Assembly (NCBI GenBank): GCA_963930655.1
Contig: OZ005602.1
Span: 7,618,001-7,682,000 of the forward strand
Source of the DNA: Myrica gale
Lineage: Eukaryota; Streptophyta; Magnoliopsida; Fagales; Myricaceae
Reading direction: 5' to 3'
Length of the DNA stretch: 64,000 nt
Shown: piece by piece, positions 1-12,900 of the stretch
Layout of the letters: each line of letters opens with the position of its first letter
Numbering within the stretch: the first letter of the stretch is position 1
The notes under the pieces: generated by a model
Seen by the model: only the letters and a program-made list of their open reading frames with translations
Told to the model about the DNA's origin: nothing
Databases searched by the model: none
Program-made: the position numbers and the translations under genes

Positions 1-620
1 TTCGTCTCTTTGGTATGGACCCAAACGTCGGTTCTCGGGAATCCTTAGCTCTCTTCGGAATGGCTCCCCAAGTCTGGTCGTGGTGAACTGTTGAAGACGA
101 CCTTGTTGAATGAAGGCTTCTATCTGTCTCTTCAGTTGTATGCATTCATTTGTGTCATGGCCATGATCATTATGGAAGCGACATAATTTGCAGCTGTCTC
201 ATTTGTCAGGATTGGACCGCATTTTCTAGGACCACTGTATCTCGGGGTTGTTTCGGATCTCCATGAGAATTTTCCCTGGGGTGTATTGAGAGGCGTAAAT
301 TGTAACCTCATACGATCCGAGCGTGGTTTGGTTCGCAAATGTACTCTTTGTTCTCCTTCTGCTGTGAGGAGCCTGTTTGAAGCTCTTTCTTTTCGCCGAC
401 GTCCCTCCTTGATCGACGACTTGTTGCCGGCGAGCTGCTACCATATCTCCGGCATTCATATACTTTACACTTTTCCATGAATTCTCCGAAGGTCTCTGGC
501 GGTTTCTTTCCTAGTGAGAATGAAAATCTCACATCCGTTAAACCAGCTACTATAGCGGTGAGCACCACTTTGTCTTCTGGATCTTCCACGTTAGGAACTT
601 TGACAATGATATTTTTTCTA
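1..620 (-). mobile_element. Ty3/gypsy (Tat-like lineage) gag remnant
   Basis: Minus-strand coding traces resemble the C-terminal part of gag of Tat/Ogre-type Ty3/gypsy elements, with a TPLNTP motif and a CRFHNDHGHDT-like zinc-binding stretch near 120-190. The element continues beyond the left edge of the window. It is an old, decayed fragment with several breaks. Lineage is inferred from motif resemblance only. Confidence 0.6.
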
Positions 621-1026
621 CAAGACGAGTTTTTTCTTCGTCAAGAACACGAAGAACATAGGAAGAATAAAACAACGCTAATAACATCAAGAAATGTTTA
701 GAATAAGAAATACTAGAGATTCACAATAATCATCTTGAAAACTTGAATCGAAATCAAAGATAACCAACTAAACTTTACCTCTAATGAAGCCGAATCTCCA
801 CTGATCTTTTTCTTCTTCTTTCTCCCACTTCACTTCACTCTTGCTCTCAAGATTTAACTCACAAAAATTCAGATTGAATGGTGTTCTCTTTATAGGTTTG
901 ATGAGTCGCCGCCTAGGTTCACCAGTGGTCGACACCTCGTGCTTCCTAAGTTATAGTCTTTTGTGTCGTGCTTCTTGCATCGATTTGTCGTGCTTCTAGC
1001 TTTGCTTTTTCATGCTTCCTAGTGTC
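621..1026. other. no gene seen
   Basis: AT-rich sequence with no convincing coding content or terminal repeats. It separates the gag remnant from the minisatellite. Confidence 0.5.
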
Positions 1027-1190
1027 ATCTCTATCCACAATTTTATCTCTATCCACAATTAATCTCTATCCACAATTCATCTATATCCACAAGTCATCTC
1101 TATCCACAATTCATCTCTATCCGCAATTCCTCTCTATCCACAATTCGTCTCGATCCACAATTCATCTCTATCCACAATTCATCTATAAGT
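1027..1190. repeat. 17-bp minisatellite, about 9 units
   Basis: Tandem units of the form ATCTCTATCCACAATTC repeat about nine times with scattered substitutions (for example CGCAATTC, CGATCCAC). The unit length is 17 bp, so any open frame through it is a by-product of the repeat rather than a gene. Confidence 0.9.
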
Positions 1191-1393
1191 TTTGCTAATC
1201 CTCAAATTCTATTGATGTTCACTAATAAACCTACTTGCTTCCAAAAAACGTCTTACTTGCTTCTGAAAAATAAAAAGTCTTCAAATTTGAACCATAACCT
1301 CGTGGATGATCCCCCAACATATTAAAAGAATAAAAATCATATGGTTCGGTTTTCGAGACAAAAATGTCCTACTTGCTTAAATTTTTTTATTAA

Positions 1394-1615
1394 TCCAATA
1401 TGAGCTCCTCAATATTCTGAACAACAACCTAGTTGCATGGGAATTCCAAATCTCACTAAATCATGTCCTAATTAAGGTTTGGAGACTAAAACGATCGACG
1501 GGGTTACAAAATTAAATTGATCCAATACGTACTCCTCAACTTCCTCAATAATAACTCAGTTGATGTGAACTCCAATTCTCACTAAATCATGTCCTAAACT
1601 AGGTTTCGAACTTAG
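1394..1615. repeat. diverged direct duplication of about 100 bp
   Basis: The stretch at about 1394-1490 (tccaatatgagctcctcaa... ctcactaaatcatgtccta) recurs at about 1519-1615 with roughly 75-80% similarity by eye. No coding content. It could be the decayed remains of one repeat family or a local duplication. Confidence 0.55.
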
Positions 1616-1899
1616 CATCTCAAGTACTAAATACTCCCTCTTAGTCACTAAATATCCCCTAATCTCACTACTAATGACAAACAAGAGAGCATAAACAATA
1701 TGCAAGTGATGTTTGAAAGCTCGGGGAATGACAATATGCTTTTGGCAGTGATTGATACACTTGCTTTGGATTCTATGTTGACGTTTGACACATGTAATCT
1801 GAATGTTTATAAGGTTTCAATTAGTTATTTCAAGTTTATTATTATCTCCTCTTACCGTGAATTTATCTTAATTAATTTGATTGGATTTAAATAGATTTA

Positions 1900-2366
1900 T
1901 CATCTGGTTATTGTAGACTTGAGTATCTAGACAATTGAGTTAATCAATTGGGGAAATCGAGTTAATAGAGAATCAATGCTAAGGAAACCGCATCTCAGGT
2001 GTTTGATAATCTGCCTCTTCAAGTTTCTGTAGTAGTTTGTATTCCATTTTAACTTTAAAACTTGTTTGTTAGCTTTTTGTGATTCTTGCATTTAGCTTTA
2101 ATTCTAGTTTAGGCATCTTTTGTAGTTCAATTTTAATTTATATCAGTTATTTTTTATTTTCAAAAACAAAAACGAAAACATAAAAATCAAATAACTTGAT
2201 GGCAATTTCTTTAAGTTTAAACCACAGATTTCAAAAGGCACAAAAATCTCGTCCCTGTGGAAATGACATTGGGACTTCCCTTGATTGCAATTTTACAAAT
2301 TCTGCACTTAGAATTAGCCTTTTCATAAGTGATTAAGTTTTTGGCTTCATTGTTGGGGATTGAATC
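1900..2366 (+). mobile_element. possible LTR/primer-site remnant (Athila/Tat type)
   Basis: The text tctcgtccctgtgg near 2250, followed by ttggcttcattgttgggga near 2341, resembles the end of the LTR and the primer-binding region typical of Athila/Tat Ty3/gypsy elements. No coding part adjoins it. Very old fragment; assignment is tentative. Confidence 0.3.
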
Positions 2367-2369
2367 ACT

Positions 2370-2892
2370 AAAAAAACATATAGGTCCAGGTCAATAGTAT
2401 TGAAATACTCGAACATCCTCATCCTTTGCTAGTTTTAAGTACATGTAGAAAAAAGAGTTTAGGAGCCATGATGGGCAATTTAGGTATTAAGTGAAAAACT
2501 AAAGGCTTAAAAAGTCCAAAATTGAAAATTGGGCCCATGGCAACATTAATCATAATTTAAGTAATTTATGGTGAAAAGAGGAGCCCAAAACCTGCACAAA
2601 GGGGGGGCCGACATCAAAGGCCCATTTTAATCATTTAGATTTTTTTACTGACCTGACTATCTCCACTTGTAAGCTGTTAACCACATGTGCATTTCCGTCC
2701 ACCAAGTTGACAGCATGATCTGTCTGGGAATGAGTCCAAACCTCAAAGATAGTTTTAGGGAAAGTCAACCCTGAGGTCCAAACTGGGAAAAAGCCAAACC
2801 CCAGGGACGTTTGAAGATATTTACCAAAAAAAAAAAATTGCCACTTACTCTCCTTAAATCCCCCCAAAAAAAGAATTGTCACTTACTCTCCT
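2370..2892. other. no gene; short local duplication
   Basis: No gene seen. At 2825-2895 a short A-rich unit followed by ttgYcacttactctcctta occurs twice in tandem. The remainder is AT-rich unassigned DNA upstream of the Mutator-type MITE. Confidence 0.4.
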
Positions 2893-2901
2893 TAGATTTA
2901 A

Positions 2902-3373
2902 GGATTAAAGACCTTTTTGTTCCCGTGTTTTTTCCTTCTTTTCAAAAATAGACATTGGATTTTGCAATTGATCATGAGTCAGTCCTCGGGTTTGAACAAA
3001 GAGTAAAAAACGGTGATTCTGTCAATTTGTCGTCCAAAGTTAAAAGATTGACACGTCATATCCAATAAAATTGTACGACATGTCTAATTAACCAAATCAA
3101 AGACTCTATGTCAAATAAAAAATATTAAAATATTAAAATATTAAAATATTAAAACAACAAAGAAAATAAAATACAACACAATAATTTTTAAATTTTTTAT
3201 GTGATGTGAAGTTCTGATTTGGTTAATTAGACACATGGTACAAATTTATTGGATATGATGTATCAATTTGTTAACTTTGGATGGAAACTGACTTAATTTT
3301 TTATTTTTTTCCAAACTTGACGAGTGCTTTTGATCCATTGCAAAATCGAAAGACCAAAAATTGTCTTTAATCC
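2902..3373. mobile_element. Mutator-like MITE with long terminal inverted repeats
   Basis: The ends are GGATTAAAGAC and its reverse complement GTCTTTAATCC. Each is flanked by a perfect 9-bp direct repeat TAGATTTAA (2893-2901 and 3374-3382), the TSD length typical of Mutator-like elements. The two arms pair over about 200 bp with mismatches; the clearest part is 3018-3110 against 3203-3292. The centre is AT-rich with a short ATTAAAAT tandem repeat. There is no transposase, so it is non-autonomous. It lies about 600 bp upstream of the TSL start codon. Confidence 0.85.
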
Positions 3374-3382
3374 TAGATTTAA

Positions 3383-3975
3383 GGCAAATAGTTTCACATC
3401 ATGATTATAGCAAACAAAATAGATACAGAGATTCACATCTCCCCCACTCATTGACTCACCTCACCCCCGACACTCCGAGCCCCGAGGCCTCGTAGCATCG
3501 CCCGCCCTGCCCTTTTTGTTGTCTTTCTTCTCCTCCTTGACACATCGCTATGTTCCTTTCTTGGTACCGTAATAATTCATTTCCTGTCCAAAAACGCGCA
3601 CACAATGATACACGTTGAACAAACAAAGAAAGTACACAGAAAAAGCCTCATTTCTTAAGTCTCCTTCCCTTTAATCCTCCCCTCCCTTTTCCAAAATTCA
3701 AAACCCTAAATTTTCTCTCACTAAATCGAACCCTCTGTCTCGCTCTCCGTGTGTGTATTTCCTCTCTGGTGTTTTCTTGAAAACGTTCTCTTATTTGAGT
3801 CTAATCCTTTTGCCTAAATTTCCCACCACTGTCTATATTCAAACATTCACTTCCTCTCCCCCAAAGCGTAACGTTCTGGAGTTTAGTTGAGACAAAACCC
3901 ACTACTCCAAGCAAAATTCGATACCGACCCAAATGACCTGAAGAACTGCTGTACACTGTGAGACATACAGTAGCA
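3383..3975 (+). promoter_or_regulatory. TSL promoter and 5' leader region
   Basis: This is the interval between the MITE and the TSL start codon. The stretch 3650-3800 is CT-rich (ctccttccctttaatcctc), as is common near plant transcription starts and leaders. No convincing TATA box was pinned down. The transcription start cannot be placed by eye, and a leader intron is possible. Confidence 0.4.
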
Positions 3976-6900
3976 ATGTCGGACGACATGCTCATGCATT
4001 TCTCGTCCAACTCCTCCAATCAGTCCGACCAGTCACTGCCTACCAAGATTGCCAAGCTCGAGGCCCGCATGGTCAGCAAGGCCTCCTCGGCCCCACAACC
4101 ACAGCAGCAGCAGCAGCTGCCGCAGCAGACGACGACGACGCCGCCGCCGCCGCAGCAGCAGCTCTCTTGGCCTGCTGTTTCTTCGGCTGCCTGCAAGTTC
4201 GGAGGATCCGACGACTTGGCCGAGCCTTTGAGTTCAAGTGACTCTGGTGATGATGTAAGTCTTTTCCTTTCGAGTCCAGTTCTGTAGCGACTTGTATGCT
4301 TTTGATATTCTTTCTATTTTGTAATTGGGTAAGTAGACATTCCCATGGATTAATCCGAATGCTTAATGATATTATGGGTTTATGATTTTGGACAATTTGG
4401 GGGGGGGGGGGCATCTGGAGGTAACGTCAATCCTGTTAAATGTTGGAGCTGAGTGATATTTTTTCCTGAGATCAGCACGCTTGTTGATTATATTTTGAAT
4501 AACCATCTTCCTAAAGGTATGAAATGGTAGACTTTGCACTAGCATTTGGCAGGTATCATTGTCGATTAAATAATCTTTATACATAAAATAGCTTCATTGG
4601 TGGTGAAAGTGTGAACTTGATTACGCAATAGCGTCACTGATTTTTGACAATATGTGCAGCATCATTTTTGGAAATTTTAGTTCTTGTTTTGGTTTCCAAT
4701 ACTTAACCAGGATTGTGCCTACTTGTGATCGTTCTGCAAACATGTTTTGTAATCTTGCAATTTAAGAATATCTGATGATGACAGTTCTATGTATTTTCTT
4801 GTCAAATAGCTTTGGAATCTGAATATATCATTAGTGTTTGCTGAGACTAAATAAATGTATATGTATGTATGCATATAATTTTCGTGTCGAGTGCTATGTT
4901 TGACCTGGTTCATCATATACAAATATGCATACATTCATATAAACACATGGATGTATATGCTGTTATCAGTTTTTTTTCTGACTTCGACAGAATTTTCCTG
5001 TGGCAGAATGGACTGGAGTTTCTAATACAAGCCAACACACAAAAGCGCCAGAAACTTCAAGGGGATGATGACTCAACTGTTTTCAAACATGTAGAGGTAG
5101 GTTTGCGTTAAAATGGTTGGAACATTGTGGTAGTTGAACATGGGTCAATGCCTATACTTGCTTTTGGTTTTTTCCCCCTTCTTTTGGTTTCAACTTTTTG
5201 GGGTGTCTGCGGTTGTTTTTTTTGGGGGGGGGGGGTACAAACATAAGCCACTGGTGTGTATGTGTAGTTTTCTCTTGACTTTGGTGTGTCAAAGATTGCT
5301 TTTATGTTACATGAATATTGTTACTTACCAGAAAATTGTTATTTTCAATATGATTCCTGAAATCAAGCCAGACTTTGGATCAAGTTATTTAGATGTATTG
5401 GACATAAATTAATTACTTATCATTCTCTGGCTTCCTGCAAAAGAATGACTCAGTTTACCTGGAATTTGGAGGCCACTTGTGGTTAACCTGGATCTTATAA
5501 ATGTATCCATCATCAATGCAAGGCCGTTTGCTAAGAGGTTTATATTTTTGTCATATCTATCTTCAAAAAAAGGTCTTTCTAGATATTCCAAAAATAAGCT
5601 TTGCATGAACATCTGTGACATGTCATACTGTAATTGGCCACACAGAAGTAAGCTCTTAATTATTAATGATACTAGTTATCTAGTATCTATTTGTGAGTGG
5701 AGAAAAGCGAAAGAGAAGGGATTTTGGTATCAATGAAGGATGATAACTAGATGGAATTTATTGTGGAAGTTTCATACGATTTCTCAACATTATGTGCACG
5801 ACCATTTGCATTTATAGGAGTTTTGGTTTAGTTGATGTTTCCCATACTTGACTACTAATGTGCCCATATATGACCTATATGCAAATGTCTTTGCACGTCT
5901 TGCATTTTAAGGAACCTTGATAATTTCTCCTCGCTTCTAAGTTAGTATTTTATTTGCAAAAACTCCTGCAATAGTTCTTTATTTTAGTCAAAATTAGCAG
6001 CCATTTGGCTCTAGCTCAATTGGTAATTCATTTCCTTATAAGAACAAGGTGAAGCATGAGGTTTTAGGTTCAAGATCCATTGGATGGATTTCTACTTAAG
6101 AATAAAGATAAGCGTTTGGCATCTTAAGTTTATTGACAAATATCTTCCAATCATTGCTATAATTCATGTCCTAGTTCCCTGTACCTTCATGGGCACATGT
6201 ATGTGTACACATATCGGGGCAGAAATGTGGATATTATTTTCAGTTTTTTGACTTTGAAAAACCTGTCCTTTCAGAATGGAGGGGAGTTTCTCGTACAAGC
6301 CAACACTCAGAAGCGCCAGGAACATCAGGAAGATGATAACTCAACTGCTTTTGAACAAGTTGAGGTAGGTTCTCATTTGATGAATTAATATGGTGGAAAC
6401 TTTGGGATTGCTGATTTTTTTTTCCTTTCTGGTTACATCCGTGACTCTGCCTATAATTGCTTGTTTTTAAGCTCCCCCTCTCTTTCTGTACATTCCTAAA
6501 TACATACATATATACATGCAAACATATATGTGGTTCTGGTTTTAGAGATTATTGTTTTTTATTACTTTGGTGGTACTGATGTTAAGTGGATCATATCCTC
6601 ATCCATTGTCCGGTTGCTAGGGAGCTTTGGTCTCATGTATTTTGTATTATGAACTATTTCTGGGTTATGCCGTCTAGGGTGAGTGAAGTATTGTGTGGTT
6701 GGAGGAGGAAGTTTATTGACCCCTTCGCTTTGGTTGTATGGAAGATTATTCCTTTGTGCATCTGATGGGTTATTTGGCGGGAGCGGAATGATAAATGTTT
6801 CAATGACACTTTTTCATCTCTTGTAGGGCTGAAGGGCAAGCTGATGATTTCTCTATTTTTGTGGTCTAATGTTGTTCTACGCTATCCTTTCTCGGATTTT

Positions 6901-9900
6901 TCTGATTGCATTAGCTTTTTCACTTGTATGGCTTAGGTGGTTCAATATAGCTCTTGTGTACTGTCACCTTTCTTCGTTTTTAATAAAATTTTCCTTATAT
7001 AAAAAAGTCTTTATGAAATACATACTTGTTTTTTTATAAGTAAGAGAATTTTATTAAAAATAAAAGTGAAAATAGTACAAAAAGCTGGATTGAAATCACT
7101 CAAAGCATACAAGCAAAAAAGCTAAGGAAATCATTAAAGCAACGCTGAATCCTTAAAGCACCTACTATTATTTCCCTCCAAAGACACCACCAAATACGAG
7201 GGATTATTTTCCATATAGTCTTTGCCAAAGGCTCCATAAACTTTCTTCTCAACAGCACATGCACCACTCGCTTAGGCATAACCCAATGATTATTCAAAAT
7301 ACCAAGCACAAGCATCCATAACCCTCTAGCCACCAAACAATGTATAACACATGATCAATTGATTCCCCATCACTTCTACATAAGTAGCACCAGTCGAGGA
7401 CACAAACACCCCTTCTTAAATTGTCAAAAGTCAAAATTCTACTATGAGTAGCCTCCCACATGAAGAAAGAAACTCTCGTAGGGACCCTTGGACCTCTAAA
7501 CCCAACTCCATAGGAAGATCTCGGAATAACCGATAACAATAAAACCGTAGAAGGACTTGACTAAAAAGAAGCTATTTTTAGAACCCAACTATTGCAATTT
7601 GTCTTTGTTCCCTCTATTTATCACCTTCTTATAAAGAGTTGCGAAAAACACTGATAACTCCACTTCCCAATCATTAGCAGGTCTAATGAACTGGACATTC
7701 CAAGCTAAGTTGCCAAAACCATCAGCCATAAAATTCACCACCACATCATCCTGACATCGAGACAGAGGAAACACCAAGAGGAAAGAACACCTCAAGGGTC
7801 TATCCCCGCACCAACAATCATGCCAGAAACTAACTCTTTGGTCATTACCCACCACAAACCGAATGTGCTCACGAAAAGAATCCCAACCTTACTAACGTGC
7901 TTCCAAAGACTCACAGTAAGAGCCATGGAAGGACAAAGTGCTCCAACCACTCTCTGTAGTACCATATTTTTCCGCAATAATATTCCTCCATAATCTATCA
8001 CTCTTAATAGCGAAACACCATAACCACTTACCCAACAAACCTTTTGTTAAACAAGGAAAGTCTCCTAAGCCCTAGCCCCCCCGCACTGGATAGTAGAGCA
8101 AACCTTATTCCAATGAACAAGATGAAACTTATAAACTCTTCCATCAGTGCCCCATAGAAAATCCCCTTGCATTTTTTTCAACTTATTCGCCATCACAACC
8201 GGACTTAGGAAAAGGGATAAAAAGTAGGAAGACTAAAGAGCGTGGACTTTTCAGAATGATTTGTCTCTCCTTAGATGAATACATACATTTCCACCCCGCT
8301 GACCTTCTCTCCATCCTTTCCAGAATACCATCCCATCCCATATGTAGACATTTTTATATCGAGTGCCTAAAGGAAGCCCAAGATAAGTTTTTTTTTTTGA
8401 TAAGTAAGGTAAACTTTATTAAAAGAAACCAAGAAGGATCAGTACAAAGATCTATACTGAAACCTAAGACAAACAGGCTACATAACTAATAAAGTCAGAA
8501 AAATCACAGAACCGAAAACACAACACAGCGTTGGCCCAAGAAAAAAGAGAACTCATCAATTTGCCCCTCAACCCCTCAATAGACGTAAAAGTATTCTCGA
8601 AGCATCTATCATTCCTTTCCCTCCAAAGAGTCCACCAAATGCATAAGGGGATTAAATTCCACACAATCTGATCATGAGGATCCTCAAACTTCCTTTTCCA
8701 GCAAAACAATACATCAACCACTTTCGGAGGCATAACCCAACAATAATTCGTAATTTGAAACACATGAGCCCATAGGTCCCTAGCCACCTCACAATGAAGA
8801 AGAAGATGATCCACGGATTCCCCATTATATCTACAAAGGAAACACCAATCCAATAAACATAGTCCCCTCCTCCTTAAATTGTCAATGGTAAGAACTCGAC
8901 TGTGGGCTGCCTCCCACCCAAAGAAGGAGACTCTCATGGGAGCAAAGGATCTCCAAATCTGCTTCCAAGGGAACGAAACATAGGGACTGCTGCAAAGAAT
9001 TCCGTACAGTGACTTCACCGAAAAATTGCCAGACTTAGTGCCCAACTAGCACAATCTATCGTCAACCCCACTTCTTAAGACGAAAGCATAAAGAACCGGG
9101 AAAGTAAACCTCAAAGGCCTATCCCCACACCAAAGATCACTCCAAAAACGAACACTATTACCATAGCCCACCACAAACCAGATATTCTGAGTGAGAAGAT
9201 CCCCCCATTTGCTGATAAACCTCCAAAGGCTAACACCGATAGAGCCTCTCCTCTGAATGGTCCTCCACCCTCCCACTTCACACCCAAACTTAACAATTAC
9301 GCTCACAAGCAAAACGCCACAACCACTTCCCGAGCAAAGCCTTATTGAAAGAGGACAGCCGCCTAATACCCAAACCTCCAAATCTAATAGGGCAACAAAC
9401 CTTATCCCAATTGAGCAAATGAAACTTGGGCTAAGCACCATCACTACCCCACAAAAAATCCCTTTGCAACTTCTCCAATCTACTAGCCAATCTACTAGCC
9501 ACAACAGAGGGGATAAGGAAGAGTGACAGGAAATAAGTCGGAAGGTTAGCAAGTGTAGACTTAATCAAAGTGACTCTACCGCCTTTTGAGAGATAGTTAC
9601 GCTTCCACCCAGCAACTTCCTTTCCGTTCTCTCAATAATGCCATTTCAAATCAGGGAACTTTTGAAACGCGCTCCCAAAGGAAGCCCAAGATACAAAAAG
9701 GGCAAAGTAGCAACACCACATCCCATAATAGCAGCCAACTCCTGAACATTACTCACCACACCAATGGGAATAACTTCAGATTTATGAAGATTAATCTTAA
9801 GCCCAGACACCGCCTCAAAACAGAGGAGACAACGAAGATTACGAAGCTGGCTCTCCTCAGCCCCACACAAAATCAGGGTATCGTCAGCAAAGAGCAAATG

Positions 9901-12900
9901 AGAGATGTTCACCCCACCACTCCCAACAGAGAAACCCTCCAAAGAACCAATCTCCACCAACTTGTTCGACATCCTACTCAGAGCTTCCATAACGATAACA
10001 AACAGAAAGGGTGATAGGGGGTCCCCTTGCGCAAACCCCGAGAACTACCAAAAAAAGCTTCAGGAGATCCATTCACTAACACCGAGAATCTAACAGTAGA
10101 AATACCGTACTTTATCCAGTTGCACCATTTAGCACCAAAACCGCATCGCCTTAACAAGTAAAGAAGGAAATTCAAATTAACATGATCATATGTCTTGTAG
10201 ATATCAAGCTTACAAAGCATGCCAGACATGGAATAGCGCATCCTGGAATCGATGCACTCACTAGCAACCAGAACTGAATCCAAGATTAGTCTATCCCTCA
10301 CAAAAGCACCCTGGGAAGGCGAAATGATTTTGTCCATAACCATCCTCATTCTATTTGCCAAAACTTTGGCCAAAATTTTATAGACCCCTCCCACTAGGCT
10401 GATAGGCCTGAAATCCTTCAACTCAACAGCACCTTGCTTCTTGGGAATCAAGACAATGAAAGTGGCATTGATGCTTCTAACAAATTTCCCAAACTGCGCA
10501 AATTCATTAATCATAGAGAGAACATCACCCTTAATAATGTCCCAACAAATCTGGACCGGGAGCCTTATCACCATTGAGACTCCGCACAACACCGGTCACT
10601 TCATCATCGTCAAAGGGTCTCTCAAGCCAATCCGCATCCTCCCCAGAAATCGACTCAAAGCCCAAATCATCCAACGAAGGTCTCCAAGAGCAAGACTCTC
10701 TATACAAAGAGCTGTAAAAACTGACTATCTCGCCCGAAATACGCTTTGGATCCTCCACAAGTTCCCCGTCAACCTCCAAGGAAAAAATAGAATTCACCTT
10801 TCTATTAGAGTTAGCCACCCAGAAAAAACATAGGACTCTTTTTCCTACGAAGTGTTTGATTTGAAGATGTCATCTAATACTTTGACTGATATATGTTTTC
10901 CGGGATGACTTAGGAATTGGTCGTTTGTGGGGTATCATCTCAAGAGTTGTAGGTTGTTGGTGACTCTTCCTTTATCAATGGCTTTTTTCCGTAGTCTGGT
11001 GATCGAGGCTAAAACTTTCCAGTTCTCTGTTAGCTATTCTGGCTTAGTTACGTTATCAGAAAAGAATTGGAAGGCTCAGGATTTGGTTCGTTTCGGGAGA
11101 TATGGAGCAGTCTGGTTGGCGAACGTGATAGGTCGTCTTGTAGAGTTGAAGGAGTCCAGAGTTTTTTCGGAAAGATTCAATGAACCTCCTCGTGCTTTTC
11201 TAGCCTAGTTGTGCTCGAATAAGTGTGGTCGGTACGTGGCTCTTGCTGAATTTGGTTATAGGTGTCGCCGGGGTGCCGTGATGATCTCGGAAGGAAGATC
11301 GAGTGAAGGGTGGCAGGCGTTTGCGTTGATGTGCGAAGAAGTTATCTCGGCCATTGGCGAGATTAATCGAAGAAAGAAGAGGATTGTGGATTCTCCGGTC
11401 AGGGTAGGAATCTCCTTCGCCGATAAAGCTAAGATTGGTCTGCCGGAGATGAAAGAGGTGGGGAAGAGAGAGTCTCGTAAAACGCCAGCTGACTTGGGCA
11501 GCATGCAAAAGGTAGTGACTGTTGGTGTTCCAGAGGTGCCGCATGCTCTTGCCGTTGAGGGGCGGGCGATTTCCGAGAGTTATAATTGCTCTGGGTGTTC
11601 TGATTTAGCGGCTGGGTCTGACGTTGTTATGTGGGAGCATCTCATGAAGTTAAAGGCTGATTTGGATGATTTAATTGGGTGGTTTAGGAATAAGAAAAAG
11701 AAAAGAGATTCGGCGCCTTTGGTTGAACCCAAAGTGGACTTTTACAGTAAAGTGTGTGGTGTGAGTGTGGAGGCCGTGGAGCATGCGGGTTGGGCCCAAC
11801 ACGCCAATCCAAGTGGGATGCCTGGTCTGGGTCTGGGTTTGGGTCCAGCTCCGGATCAGGTGTCGAAATCCTTGGGCCCAGTCTCTCCTGCCCAGTTGGT
11901 GTCCGACCGGCCCGTAGCCCATTTCGTGGATGCTGGCCAGCCCGTGGGCCAGTTCTTGGCTTCTGTCCAGCCCGAAGGGCAGATCGCTCTTCCCAGTCAG
12001 GCAGTGCTCTCAGACGACGTGAGTAAGCAGTTGGAAGGTCTGGGTTGTCGGAATATGGAGGTGGGGGCGTCGTCGACCTCGTCTGTGGTGGTGGTGGGGG
12101 TCGTCGGAGTCTTGCCGGAGTCGGAGAAGGGTTTCGGTTCTCCTTCGAACCTTGTCGCCTCTTCTGTTCAGTCTTTTTCGCAGCAGGGGCTCGGTGTGCA
12201 GCAGTCGTCTCTGCCTGCGAAGGTGAGGGGTACATCCTTGTCGATGCCAGAGCTTGTTCTTGAATCTTGTGTTATCTCCAGTGGATCTTCGAAGCATTTT
12301 CCTGCTCCGTTGTTGGTGGGTCAAGATTCGGGCGCAGTCAGCACATCTCGGGTGGAAGTTATGTCGGGAAAGCAGACGCTGTCTGTTGCTCCTGAGGTAG
12401 ATGGCAGAGGCAATGGGAAGATTCGGGAGGGTGGTGACTTGGAGGACTTGGGTTCGTTGAATCCCGACCACTCTGTCTCAGTCTGATCTCGGGAGGCTGT
12501 TGGATGACAACGGGGCATTCGGGTTTTCTTCTTCTCCTTTGTCGGCGGTCTTTCCTTGTGGTCATTCGATGTACGTAGAGGGAGCGGTTAGCCAATCCTT
12601 GGCACTGGCAGTGAGGCCGGATGATTCTCCTTTGTGTGTGAGTTTTTGTTCGTCTTCTTTACCTCTTGGGGTCGTGGGCGAGGTGGAACAGTTAGCGGTG
12701 TCTGAGTTGGCTGTGGTATCTTCTCTTAAGCCCGTTGACTCAGAGTGGGTGCTTAGTATGGTTTCCTCGTTTAGACATTTGGTTGGTGTATCTTGTGAGG
12801 GCCATGAGGAAGAGTTGAAGACACTGTTTGCTGCCTTGGAGGAGGAGAGAAATCTGGGCTGTTCTAAAACTCCTACCAAAGTTGGTTCTCGTTGTCTTCG

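Noticed and set aside
968-1198. A 76-codon ORF at the minisatellite
   Set aside because: The frame is simply the 17-bp repeat read through; no protein family features.
4073-4414. Minus-strand ORF opposite TSL exon 1 with Ala/Ser runs
   Set aside because: It is the antisense shadow of the CAG/CCG repeats in TSL exon 1.
5134-5412. Hydrophobic 92-codon ORF after exon 2a
   Set aside because: T-rich intron translation; includes a G-run and shows no codon bias or conserved motif.
6275-6364. Exon 2b as a decayed pseudo-exon
   Set aside because: It keeps both splice sites, its length, phase and an open frame, so a functional exon is the simpler reading pending transcripts.
9257-10093. Plus-strand ORFs within L-B (9257-9526, 9586-10014)
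   Set aside because: Antisense of the LINE reverse transcriptase frame.
11671-12879. Minus-strand Pro/Arg-rich ORFs opposite L-B ORF1
   Set aside because: Antisense shadows of a GC-rich low-complexity coding region.
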